64,000 bases of DNA from Camillea tinctor (lineage: Eukaryota; Ascomycota; Sordariomycetes; Xylariales; Xylariaceae): the NCBI GenBank assembly GCA_022578605.1, contig MU394061.1, forward strand, positions 744,001 through 808,000, read 5' to 3'. Position numbers and translations under genes: made by a program. The notes below the pieces were generated by a model. That model had not been told where the DNA came from. It searched no databases and saw only the letters and a list, made by a program, of their open reading frames with translations. Below, piece by piece: positions 23,062 to 34,332 of the stretch; the first letter of the stretch is position 1, and the number at the start of each line of letters is the position of its first letter.

Positions 23062-26000
23062 ATGGCCAGTTTTCTACGAGGCAAGCAGTCGGGAATGCAG
23101 AATGACCTCTCTGCCAACATCCTCCCCGGTCTTTTCTCCCCCGATGATCGTGCTCGCTATGGTATCAACTCTCAGATTAGGTTGGTTAACCCACGCTCGA
23201 CTGCCGTAACCCCCCTCCCCTCTCGCTTTTGGCTTGCCCGGCTGCGGAGCTAATGTCGCCCTACCTGCATAGTTGCATGGCTTTTGAGCCTGTCCAATCC
23301 CTACTTGCTGTCGGTACCAACGAGTCCAAATACGGCAGCGGCAAGGTCTATGTCTTCGGCCAAAGCCGAGTCCAGAAATTGCTTGTTCCCACTCGATCGT
23401 GCTCCTTCGCCGACATCCAGTTCTGCGCCAACCGTCTCGTCACCTTGGATACAAAGAATGAAGTTGTCATATGGGACCTAGACACCGGCAATCGCATTAC
23501 TGCCTTTCATGCTCCTGGCATTGTCGCCTGCATGACCACCGATCCTATGCTGGACTGGTGTTTCCTAGGGATGCAGTCCGGTGAGGTTATTGCATACGAC
23601 TTGGATAGGGAGCGTATGTCAACCTTCCGCCTGCCCAATTTCTGGGTAGACAGAGATCCCCGGGCAAGGGGCGTGGCCTTGGTTTCCATGCAGATACACC
23701 CTCGAGACATCGGCAAGCTCCTGATCGCCTACACAACTGGCGTGGTTGTATATTCTTTCAAACAGAACCAGGCTACACGATTCTATGAGTATGCCGTTCC
23801 CCCAGGTGCTCCTGGGGGAACTAACAGTGTTGCCGATTCGGTGAGGAAACCTAGAGTTACTCACGCCTTGTGGCATCCCACCGGGACCTTCATCTTGACG
23901 GCGCATGATGATGGAAGTCTGGTATTCTGGGATACAGGGAAGGATGGTCGCGTGGTACTAGCACGCACGTTATATGATTCGAATATCGACCAGCCGGCCT
24001 CAAGCCCACCATCTGCTAGTCCAAAGCACCCCTATCTGCGTATTGCCTGGTGTTGTAAACAAAACCCAGAGGATAGTGGCCTTCTGATTGCCGGTGGCCA
24101 GACTCTCGACGGTCCTCCCACGGGTCTAACTTTTATAGAGCTGGGTGTCACTCCGAACTACGCTACCTCAACATGGCAAGTGCTGGCAGATTACCTCAAG
24201 GGCAAACAGCAGAGTACCCTAGAAACCCCAGTGGGTGCCGAGGTAGCAGACTTCTTCCTTATTCCACGTCTATCGCCCCATTTCGCCGGTGCGCAGGACC
24301 CAATCGCCGTGCTGACCCTCTTGTCATCTGGAGAATTGATCACCATGACCTTCCCAAGTGGGTATCCGATCTCGCCTACCAACCAACTACACCCTTCTCT
24401 GTCATTTGTTCATCCCTTCGCAACCAAATTCTCTGTCGCCACTCTAGATCGTAATAGATGGCTCGGTATGGTTGAGACCCGCAACCAAGGTGAGCCGCTT
24501 CTGAAGGGTGGTGCCGAAGCGCCTCGCCCACGCCGGCGCTTTGAGGGACGCACTATAATTCAAATTGCCCACGCTGACAGCACCGTTCGGATCTGGGACG
24601 TCGGCCATGGCGACGAAATTGAGAATCCTACGCAACTGCAGGTCGACGTAGCCAGGGCTCTTGATCGATACGACGATGTAAATATAACGGCTATGAGTAT
24701 GGCTCCTGGGACGGGCGAATTCGCTGTCGGTACAAGCAAGGGTGAAGTGGTCATCTACCGGTGGGACGGCAACAAATTCTATGGCCAAACCGATCGGCCA
24801 AAGGTTGATTCCAACCCTGGTGCAATCACCAATATCAGCGCCAGGAGTGAGCCCAATCTCAAAAGTGGTCTCCAACCGTTCTCACTTTATGAGATGCTGC
24901 AAGGGCCCATCAGTGCTGTCAAAGCTTCCGATGTTGGGTTTGTTGCTGCCGGTTCCGAGAACGGATTCCTCAGTATTATTGATCTCAGAGGGCCTTCGGT
25001 GATTTTCCAGGCCCCTATGACAGAACTTACAAAGCAGGAGAAACGATCCTCGTTCCTCAAGAGAGGTTCGAGTGCATCGAACAACAAGGAGTGGCCCGTA
25101 GTTATCGAATTTGGCGTGATGACGTTGGACGAAGACAAGTACTCAAGTATATGCTGCTTTGTAGGCACAAATCGAGGCAAGGTTATCACATTCAAGATTC
25201 TACCGTCTGGTGGAAGCTATACTGCTACGGTAGCTGGCGTAGCTCACTTGGATGACAAAATCATTTCTATTTCCCCGATTATCACAGAAACGGGGAAACC
25301 CGCTCTTGCTTCGGGCGAAGCTGTCGCAGGTCTCAGGGATGGCAAACATGTCAACGGTTTACTTGTTGCTGGTGAGCTATTCTTTATCTGTCGAGATTCA
25401 ATAAATTGGACGCTGACCCTCCTATAGTTTCTCAGAGCGAAGTTCGACTTTTCAAACCTGCCACATCAAAAGGCGCCTCCAAGTCATTTGACGATTACCT
25501 TTGTGATGCGGCTGCAGTGACAGAGTTTGAATTACATGGTATGGCGTTAGTTGGAGTCTTTGGGGATCGGACGACACGAGCCTTTAGCCTTCCTGGCCTC
25601 AAAGAGCTTGGGAGTGCCTCATTGCCCATGATGGATGGCAGTCGGGCTTCTGGCTCAGCCGTCACGGAGGATGGCGAGGTGTTTTGCTGGACTAGTCCAT
25701 CCGAGCTTGCCGTCCTCCAAGTATGGGGAACAGGGAAGGAGATGGAGAACTCTGGCGATAAACTCATAAATCCTGAACTGGCAGTACCATCACGACCGAC
25801 GATATCAAATATGCAATGGATTTCCGGTACGCAATATATGTCACCGACGGATTTGGATCTCCTAATTGGTGGGGCCGAAAGACCACCGAGCAAACGCATG
25901 ATGTCAGCGGCAGCCGCTATGGAGCGAGATCTTCAAGCAGGCCCATCGAGTTCAAGTGGTAGCCAAGAAGGTTGGGGCGACTACCTCACCAGGCAGCTGA

Positions 26001-26149
26001 ATGAACGTACAGAGAAATTGAATTTGATGAATGATAGCATGGATTCGATGGCAGGGGCCAGCCAGAAATGGGCTGAAGACGCCAGCAAGTTTGCTAATCA
26101 ACAAAAGAGAAAAATGCTGCTGGGCAGCATCACAAGCAAGTTTATGTAA
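23062..26149 (+). CDS. Sro7/tomosyn/lethal giant larvae family exocytosis protein, three exons
   Basis: Sro7-type proteins bind the t-SNARE Sec9 and the Rab Sec4 and promote fusion of secretory vesicles at growing tips. Exons: 23062..23180, 23273..25371 and 25428..26149, giving 979 aa. The start MASFLRGKQSGMQNDLSANI and the junction YGINSQI|SCMAFEPVQSLLAVGT match the family. Two WD40 propellers follow, with recognisable blades (LVTLDTKNEVVIWDLDTG, THALWHPTGTFILTAHDDG, STVRIWDVGHGDE). The last 65 residues (WGDYLTRQLNERTEKLNLMN and on to the end) form a heptad-like segment resembling an R-SNARE or tomosyn tail. The second intron is 56 bp (25372..25427, CCTATAG acceptor). The gene lies head-to-tail with the carrier, with no sign of linked regulation. 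Confidence 0.92.
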
Positions 26150-26904
26150 TTCCTAGCCCGATTTCAGAAGAACAAGTTCATAGTTCCTACATTATTAAGG
26201 GGAGTTATGGGGCGATCGCTTTTTTTTTATTCACGTATTTGCGAAATTGGGCTCACGGGAGTTAGGTTTATATTATCTGAGTTATGGTATTCCATAGTCG
26301 ATCAAGTACCTTAAATGAGAAATAGCAATTTGACCTGTACCCTGATGTTTTTACAAGTTGAAAGGTTAGCATAACTGGGGATCTTTGCATCCATGAGCTT
26401 ACGTTTGGGTATCAAAAATAGCGACTTTATCCTGCGAACTACTTTCACCACCATCCCCTCGAGCGGGAAAATGTCACACATTCAGCCGCAAATGAATGGC
26501 TCAATAGGCATCAAGCGAAATCCTCAAGCGAGGTCTAAATAAGAGCTTTATTTACCATAACTGGTCACTCCATATACATGTTACGGAGGTATGACCGCGG
26601 CAGTTGAAGTATCGGCTTGGTTTTCTTAACAAAAGACTAAACTAGGTAGTACCTCACAAGATCTAGACGAGTTCTCATTTTGGGACTCATAATACCCTAG
26701 GTTACTTACATTTAGCTCTGCTAATTATCCAACCTAGTCACCTATTTACATTCTCGTCCATTGTCTAGAATAAAACAAACGTCTCCCTTCTCTCCCATGT
26801 CCTCTTGCCTGCTGCTTAATAACGCCCAAGAGCATAGAGAACAGTTTAAGTCTCGCTCCTGCGGCTATCAACCTTGGAATACGTAACATCCCCCCAAAAA
26901 CAAT
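26150..26904. other. Intergenic region upstream of the GH3 gene
   Basis: AT-rich and non-coding. It marks the change from the conserved housekeeping block to the accessory region. A CCCCTCGAGCGGG stretch near 26455-26466 is GC-rich, but I cannot tie it to a regulator with confidence. Nothing else is recognised. Confidence 0.5.
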
Positions 26905-29900
26905 ATGCTCCTCTTTTCACCAACCCCTAGTATTTCCCCCCTACAACCCTTCCTCGTTCTACTTGCTGCTACCGCCTTCCTTCCCCTACTCGCCAACGCC
27001 CAGCTCCCCACTTTCCCTGAGTCGTTCCCTTCACCCTGGCGTAGCAGCAGTAGCGACGACAACGATGACGGGTGGGCAGACGCGTACGCTCGCGCACGCG
27101 AGCTCGTCAGGAACTTGACCCTCGTCGAGAAGGTCAACCTGACGACCGGCACGGGCAACCAGGCGGACCTATGTACGGGGACGACAGGCGCGGTGCCGAG
27201 GATCGGGTTTAGAGGCTTGTGCTTGCAGGACGGACCTGTTGGCGTGCGATATAGTTAGTGTCCCCCCCTCCTTTTTTTTAATCTTTTTTCTTTACGTTTC
27301 TCTTGGGGATGACGGAGGTTGGGATAAACGAGATGGGTTATCGCTAATACCTGAAAAGCTGATCTGAATTCTGCGTTTCCCGGCGGCATCAGCGCCGCGG
27401 CAACGTGGTCGCGGTCCTTATTGTGGAGACGTGGGGAGGCGCTCGGGAAGGAGTTCAGGGATAAGGGCGTAGGTTGGTCAGACCCTTTTTCCTTTTTTAT
27501 TGTGAGGATGATATATACTTGATTGGTTTCTATATCAAGAGAACGCGTTGCTTTGTAAAGATGTAATATCTATCCCATGGTGATCAAAGCATAGCAGCAG
27601 GATATGAAGATATGAAAAGGACTAATGATTTCCACCCCTTCGTCACCAGATGTCCAGCTTGGGCCTGTTGTTGGACCCTTGGGTCGCGACCCTGCTGGCG
27701 GGCGGAACTTTGAGGCCTTTGGCCCTGACCCGTACCTTGCAGGCGTATCGGTGGCGGAGACGGTTCGCGGCACGCAGAGTGCGGGCGTCATTGCGAGTGT
27801 GAAACACTACATATTAAACGAACAAGAACACTTCCGTGGCGGGATCAGCACCAATATTGATGATCAGACTATGCATGAGTTATATCTGTGGTGAGTACTA
27901 TTACCAAGATGACTGCCTTATCCCCTCCCGGTGTGTTGGTACATGGTTAAGACTTACACACCACACTACTAACTATCTGAGATCTTATAGGCCTTTTGCG
28001 GATGCCGTACGCGCTGGGGTAGGAAGCGTCATGTGCTCGTATAATAAAATCAACAATACCTTCGCTTGCGAAAACTCTTACGTACTGAATAGGTTACTAA
28101 AGAACGAGCTCGGCTTTCAGGGGTTTGGTAAGTTCTGCTTAAGAATCTTGATATCATACAAACTCCATGTACGGGCTGACGATGACAGTGGTAACCGATT
28201 GGGGTGCCCAACATAGTGGCGCAATCAGTGCTGTGTCGGGTTTGGACATGGCTATGCCCGGGGACGGCCCCCCAAACAACGGTTATGGATCGTACTGGGG
28301 AGGCGCTCTCACAGAAGCGGTGCTCACGTTGGCAGTTCCCTCGTGGCGTCTTGACGATATGGTAGTCAGAATCCTAGCCGCCTTCTATAAAGTCGGACGA
28401 GATACGGAACAGATCGATATCAACTTTTCAGCATGGACAAATGAAACCGTCGGGTCCCGGTACTGGGTTGCGAAGATGGGGAACACAACCATCAATCAGC
28501 ACGTCAATGTCCAAGCCGATCACGCGGAGCTGATCCGGGAAATGGGCGCCAAGTCGGCCGTGCTATTAAAAAATGTCAACAGTGCTTTGCCGCTGCGTAA
28601 GCCGAAGAGCATTGCAGTTATCGGCGAAGACGCACAAGACAACCCGAACGGCCCAAACGCCTGTGTTGATCGAGTCTGCGAGACCGGTACCCTTGCAATG
28701 GGCTGGGGTTCCGCAACGGCCGAGTTTCCCTATCTCATTGCCCCTGCAACTGCTTTGGAAGCCCAAGCAGTGGCAGACGAGTCAATTTTCATGAATATCA
28801 AGAGCAACTGGGATTTGGACGCTGCTCGTGTTGCTGCAAGCAACGCTTCTGTGGCTGTTGTTTTCGTGAATGCGAACTCAGGGGAGGGATACGTAACATT
28901 AGATGGCAATTTCGGAGATCGAAACAACCTGACCCTGTGGAATGGCGGCGACGAACTGGTAAAATCTGTGGCGGCAGTCAATCCAAACACAATTGTCGTT
29001 ATACACAGCGTGGGGCCAGTGATAGTTGATTATATGAAAACGCACCCGAACATTACCGGGCTTCTATGGGCTGGCCTTCCGGGCCAAGAGTCTGGCAACG
29101 CGGTCACAGATGTGCTTTACGGGAAGACCAATCCCCAAGGCAGAACACCGTTTACATGGGGCAAGGATGCTAAAGATTGGGGCATCTCGACCCTGATCAA
29201 CTCGACGACCGACGAGCCACAGCAAGACTTTGCCGAGGGTGTGTTCATCGACTACCGGTACTTCGACCGCGAGGATATCGAACCAAGCTTTGAGTTCGGC
29301 TTCGGACTCAGCTACACCAATTTCACGTACGCGAATCTCACAACTATCCTGCAGGATTCCGGCCCCTACCGACCTGCGAGTGGAATGACAGATCCAGCGC
29401 CTTCATACGGGGGTGTCAATATGGATCCTAGCAGCGCACTGATGCCGGAAGGCTTTGAGAAGATTCCCAGGATGATCTACCCATGGATTAACAATGCGAG
29501 CTTGCCGGATACCCCTAACATTGATGATGTACCCATGAGTAGTCATAAGTCAAGCACACTAGTCACGAACCACCCTAGTCACGAGCCATTTTTACATATA
29601 AAATTAACCATCTTTTTTTCAACTTTTTTATTAAGCAGTATATAGGTTTATCATTGAAATGACACTTTTTTTGTATTTTTAATATATTAAATCTTTTTTT
29701 AATTTTTTTTTTCAATTTTATTTGAAAAAGTTATTTAAAATCTCGCTACTAACAGATTTATTAGTAATTTATATGGTAAAATGTTATAACATGCTTATTT
29801 ATAAATCTATAATACAATTAAAGCGGTTTTAAATAATTAAAAAATATTAAAATTAACTTTAATAATTTCTTTATTTAAAAATACTTTTATTATATTTTTA

Positions 29901-30456
29901 TTATTTATTTTAGCTATATAGTAGTTATTTATAAACATAGCATTTTTAACAATTTGTATGGGAATTTGGTGGTTCGTAACTAGGATGGTTCGTGACTAGT
30001 GCGCTTGACTTAACCGCTCTGCGCAACCGGTTTTGCCCGCGGGAGGTGCGCCAGGCGGAAACCCAGAGCTGTACAAGACGGTCTATACTATTGCTGTGGA
30101 TATAACGAATACAGGTGCCGTTCCGGGGGTGGATATTCCCCAGCTCGTAAGTCGTTGTGGTTTATTTCTTGTTCGGTGGGCGCATTTAGATTTACAGGCT
30201 AACGCTTATCTAGTACCTCTCCCTAGGCGGTCCGACAGACCCGAAGGTTGTTTTGCGCGGCTTTGATGAAGTGCCTCTCGATCCCGGCCAGACCAAGACT
30301 GTGGCTTTCAACGTAACGTATCGTGACTTGAGCAACTGGGACACGGATGCGCAGGATTGGAGGATAAGTTCGTTCACTAAGAATGCGTACGTAGGGGCAA
30401 GCTCGAGGGATCTAAGATTGCAGACGGAACTATTCATTCCGGAGTACTTGAGTTGA
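26905..30456 (+). pseudogene. GH3 beta-glucosidase interrupted by a transposable element
   Basis: This is a secreted glycoside hydrolase family 3 beta-glucosidase that would release glucose from cellobiose. Exons: 26905..27253, 27359..27472, 27650..27890, 27991..28127, 28189..(insertion)..30146 and 30214..30456. A signal peptide ([17 protein letters not shown]) is followed by [20 protein letters not shown] and the catalytic loop [10 protein letters not shown] with nucleophile near Asp284. The fifth exon is split by the element at 29548..30010. On the far side, PAGGAPGGNPELYKT, VVLRGFDEVPLDPGQTK and DLSNWDTDAQDW continue the C-terminal fibronectin-III-like domain. Counting out the element and one copy of the TA duplication leaves an 858-residue frame with no other defect. 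As it stands, translation enters the element and stops at 29645 (765 aa), losing the FnIII domain. The clean exons suggest recent inactivation. The first intron's acceptor (AAAAG) is weak. Confidence 0.9.
29548..30010. mobile_element. 463-bp MITE with 41-bp terminal inverted repeats and TA target duplication
   Basis: The left end starts AGTCAAGCACACTAGTCACG and the right end, read on the other strand, starts AGTCAAGCGCACTAGTCACG. The two ends pair over 41 bp with four mismatches, all transitions. Each end also contains a short internal duplication of CTAGTCACGAACCA. The element is flanked by TA on both sides (29546-29547 and 30011-30012), the target duplication of Tc1/mariner/pogo (Fot1-like) elements. 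The interior is very AT-rich and has no open frame, so movement would need a transposase supplied elsewhere. It sits inside the fifth coding exon of the GH3 gene. Confidence 0.93.
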
Positions 30457-30855
30457 AAGGCTTGCGTTCTGGTAGCATCGTTAGTGATTACGTCCTGCCA
30501 TTCTGAATTTGGCCGTGCTGGATCAAAAGGGAGCACATTAGTGTATTGGCTACTATTATATACAGCTTCTCTCGCTAAGGTACATATATGTAGAGTAGAT
30601 AGCTATTTAATAAGGAGTCTTGATAAACACCACCCTTTTCTTTTTCCCAATATTCGTTCTTAAGTCCTAGTTTTTTTAGACAACAATAGTATGAATGGAG
30701 ATGGGGAAAATGCGGCCTATGTAAAGCTAGCTCTAAGACAGCTAACATGTTCACAATAAGGAAGTGTCTTTTTCTTAGGGCTTCGATTCTCGATAATAGT
30801 GTACTCAAACTATTTAAAACAGCTACTGGGATGACCTAACCCCCTTGGCCAGTCT
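30457..30855. other. Tail-to-tail spacer between GH3 and GH5 genes
   Basis: A 400-bp AT-rich spacer between two convergent CAZyme genes. It presumably holds both 3' UTRs. No gene or repeat is seen. Confidence 0.6.
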
Positions 30856-32174
30856 TTACAATCCATTTTTCTCCTTGATGGCACTGATATGGTCCGCAAC
30901 CATACAATCCCAATTACCCTCTTCATAATAAACTGTATTCCCGTCGTCTGAGGTTTTTGTTCCTGAACTCGGAAGTGTATCTCCATATTGCCAGAACATG
31001 TCCCCTGCGATTCCATTTGTCTCCAGCGCTGCATTTTGCCAGGGATTCTCAATAGTGCAATTATTGGTCCCTCCATCTATTGTTCATTAATATTCTACTG
31101 ATCTTGGATGTTCGGTTTAATATAAGGACCTACATTCTTCGAAAAGGCACGGTTTACCCGCGGCAGCACAAGCAGCACCGTGCAACTTAATCCAAGGAGT
31201 GCCCCAACTATAGGATTGTCCCCCTATTCTCGTTAGTATAGGATACTCATAGATCCGTAGAAGCAGCTCACAACTATCTGGGTATAAGTGTAAAGTAGCG
31301 AAGTCGAGAGTTGTGATGTTCAAGTTCGATTGCCATATATATCCACCAGCCGCTAAAGTATATGGGTATTCGCCGCTATCTCCGGTCAGGGGGCCAAATC
31401 CCTCATCGCCCATCGTAACCATGTGGTTCGAATCTAGGGACTTAATATAGGCCGACATCTCTGTCGCCCAGTTGTATATTATGGAGCTACTCCATATTAG
31501 CGTGTGTGGTGACCCCTCGCTCTATGGGATAAGCCTTACGAGTCGCATCCACTGCATCTTGGTTCATTCGCGAGCTCCCACGCGAAAACAGCTGTCGAGT
31601 TAGAATACCTGCTTACCACAGTTTTTGTGTAGGTCTTGTACTGGTTTTGGGATGTTGAATCCGTAAACCAGCTTGTCGCGGTGCCCCCGAACGCTTTCAC
31701 GTAGGCGTTAATGCCGCCATAGTCCGACCAGTTATTGACAAAGTTAATGATAAGCTTAAGATTGTTGAGCTCTGCGGCCTTGACGACGTAATCTAGCCTC
31801 TCGAGGCCATAGGAGCCTGTATTAATTTCCGAACCACTAGCTGAGAGGTACTGGTACCAGACAGTTCCAGCACCGGGCTTGGTGTTCACGTCGTTGAATC
31901 CCCAAACCCGGACGATCTTGAGGCCTGAAGCTGCGATGTCAGAGAACACCTTATCCACGTCCTCATCCTCCGTCAAGAAGCCGCACCAGTAGCAGTTGGT
32001 CCCAGCATAATACTGAGAGGCACCATCAATGTTAAATAAAAGGCCGTCCGTTTTCGCGAATGTTGGCGCGGAGCTTGCTACGGGCGCCGCGATATCGCGA
32101 TTCCCTCCTTTCCCATCGGGAGAGGCCAAAGTAGAGGCCAAAAGAAGAGGAAGCAATGCGATCAATTTCTTCAT
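30856..32174 (-). CDS. Secreted GH5 endo-1,4-beta-mannanase, four exons
   Basis: The enzyme hydrolyses mannan and galactomannan backbones outside the cell. Exons: 32174..31540, 31486..31272, 31223..31134 and 31076..30856, giving 386 aa. Introns are 53, 48 and 57 bp with CTAAT/CTAAC-type branch words in the first two. A signal peptide of about 18 residues ([18 protein letters not shown]) precedes the single catalytic domain. [31 protein letters not shown] and the acid/base motif ELANEPRC (Glu near 204) are visible, as are [16 protein letters not shown] across a splice and the nucleophile motif FEEYG (residues 311-315). The end, GDMFWQYGD...DDGNTVYY, is typical of fungal GH5_7 mannanases. There is no carbohydrate-binding module. 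It faces the broken GH3 gene tail to tail. Confidence 0.93.
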
Positions 32175-33068
32175 TTAGGCAACTTTTAATGTGTACCTAT
32201 ACCAAAAGAGACTGATATATTTTCACTAGATAGGTCCTTTGTTGTCTTGTTTGGCTGACTTGGATGTTGATATTTATATTGCGGTCAAACTGCTCTTTAA
32301 AGAACCACTCGCGTGTTAGCAGGCCCCTCTTTTCCAGGAACCAGGCTTGAGTGGACGTAACATGGTGTGGAGAGGACTTTATAGACGTATTTCTCCCAAG
32401 AATACTCCACCAATGAGTGTTGACAGCCTGAATGTGATATCTCTATGTAGTCACGGAAGGTAAGGATCCACCCCCATTAGTTTGGTCGGGATAACTCATT
32501 TTGTTATTTCGTGTCCCGGGAAATATATCCTACTTGTCAAAGTACGAAATAAAACGTTTCACCCCCAGTCAGCGAGAATGATACGGGTCTCCAGAACGAT
32601 TTGAATTAGAGACGACGACATAACCTAATAAAGAACAAATGGTAAACGTAATGGCCGTGGATGTTCATTGGAATTGACTTTTTGTTAATTAATCACTAGA
32701 AACCCGCTGCCACGACCCTATGAGAGTTGATACTACATTGCGCAACAATACGAAGAGCTGAAAACAAGCCTCTCTAACAAGGCGTTTTTTGTAACCATTG
32801 ACGTCTTTTATTAATCTCTATCGTTAATGACAAGGTGATTGTTCATGAGATATTTATGGAACTTTTGGTAGACAATGTCTTGATGTTTTTGTTTAAGTAA
32901 TAATGGACCTGACTGCTCCGTAAACTAAGTCTTTATCACAAATTTGTATTTAAATGTTACAATTTGCAGAGGTTAGTGAAGGTGGGCTGATTATTTTACA
33001 AGAATAGACCTGTAGAGTAAGTATTCGTATTAAACGGCGTTCAGAACCTCAAACCATTAAATTTCAAG
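32175..33068. other. Divergent upstream region of the mannanase and the small secreted candidate
   Basis: AT-rich sequence without recognisable coding content. It would include the mannanase promoter, which has TATATTT-like words about 40 and 95 bp upstream of its ATG. I see no carbon-catabolite site that I would defend. Confidence 0.45.
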
Positions 33069-33452
33069 ATGACCACCCCAAGTGTCTTCACCCATATTAT
33101 GATTATATCAATCGTCATCACTCTCTCCACTTCCGCCGCAATTAGTCGTCCAACCAATGGCATCGAGCTTGGACGCCTGCATACTCATGAACATCCATAT
33201 AATTGCACTCTCCACCATGATCATATTCATAAAAATATGACAAGACAACCAATAGATGACATACATCACCCTCAAGGTGCCACGAATCGATCTGGAGATA
33301 TGATAAATAATTCACCTAAGGACGACGCAGGAGACCACAAGCCCGACTTTGGTTTTGTTGGTCAAGAGGAAGACACCGAAGTTCTCTCCCCAGTGCCAGC
33401 CTTGGAGTCCCCCCAAAATGCAAGTATGGCTCCTTCTATTGATGCCCTTTAA
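33069..33452 (+). CDS. Possible small secreted histidine-rich protein (127 aa)
   Basis: A single open frame with an N-terminal hydrophobic segment (HIMIISIVITLSTSAAIS), consistent with a signal peptide cleaved near residue 24. It is followed by a His-rich stretch (LHTHEHPYNCTLHHDHIHKN) and an acidic, Pro/Ser-containing tail. N-glycosylation sequons (NCT, NMT, NRS, NAS) occur in the secreted part. It has one cysteine, so it is not a disulfide-knotted effector. The purine at -3 (AAGATGA) is acceptable. I recognise no family. It may be a real secreted peptide that could bind metal, or a chance frame; its position among secreted enzymes mildly favours a gene. Confidence 0.35.
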   Translation: MTTPSVFTHIMIISIVITLSTSAAISRPTNGIELGRLHTHEHPYNCTLHHDHIHKNMTRQPIDDIHHPQGATNRSGDMINNSPKDDAGDHKPDFGFVGQEEDTEVLSPVPALESPQNASMAPSIDAL

Positions 33453-34332
33453 GTGGAGGTTTTGTTCTTGGTTCTTTTAGCTGCTATTCTAGTTATTATG
33501 CTCAACGCCTGAGCAGGGCTCAGGTTCTAATCGCCTAGATATATATCATAAATTAGTAAATCTTATATAAATGTTAAGTTTGATAAGCAATTGTGAACGG
33601 ATTTATCGATTCTAAACAAGTCACTCACTCATGTAGAAAGTGGAGGCGGATATGTATATTAAAGGGGTCTTAGAGTAGAGAAGTGTTCAAAGAGGTTGCA
33701 AGAATGCTCGTGAGCCAAATCTTGAGTTAATATCTCCAAAACACTGAGCAAAAATCAACTTCAGGCCAGAATACAACCTACATAAGAATCTCAAATCTCC
33801 GAAGTAAAACACTAGTTTTGAAAGGGCACAATGATATTGGAGTGGCAAATGTGCAAGGTTTCTGACCTTTTCCCTACAGGGACATAGGTTTAGACTTTAC
33901 TTATGTCAAAGTATCGTTGACCAACCTACATCATAACAATGTTATAGTACTACCCGAGTGGTTTTCCCTTTTGTATTTGAATGCGAGAAACCAGAACTAC
34001 AACTACCTTTGATACTGTTACTTATACATCAAACATACTCCCTGTTCCCTTTAATAGTACGTACTGCCAAGTACTGCATGTTCAACACATCGCCCCTGAC
34101 AAACTCCCGTGACGAGGAGCATTATATCGATTAAGTTCTGGTCTTGCCATTTGAAGTATCTAGGGAGGCATTTATACTTTGATATATTGAATTACTATGT
34201 GATTATACACTGCCCTCTTAAACCACGCCTTTTGACAATATGTTGCATTCATTTGGTTTAATACGCAACTAAAAGTTTCTTAAGAAGATTAATGACGAGC
34301 TGCCTGTTCACTGCTAGGTAAATTTCATTTAA
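33453..34332. other. Intergenic region downstream of the lipase
   Basis: AT-rich, non-coding. I see no gene, no inverted-repeat element and no RNA gene. Confidence 0.5.

Noticed and set aside
28167..29645. The 492-codon frame as a complete stand-alone protein
   Set aside because: It begins within an intron and ends inside the transposable element; it is the middle exon of the GH3 gene.
29640..29960. Possible transposase or other gene inside the inserted element
   Set aside because: The interior is extremely AT-rich with stops in all frames; the element is non-autonomous.
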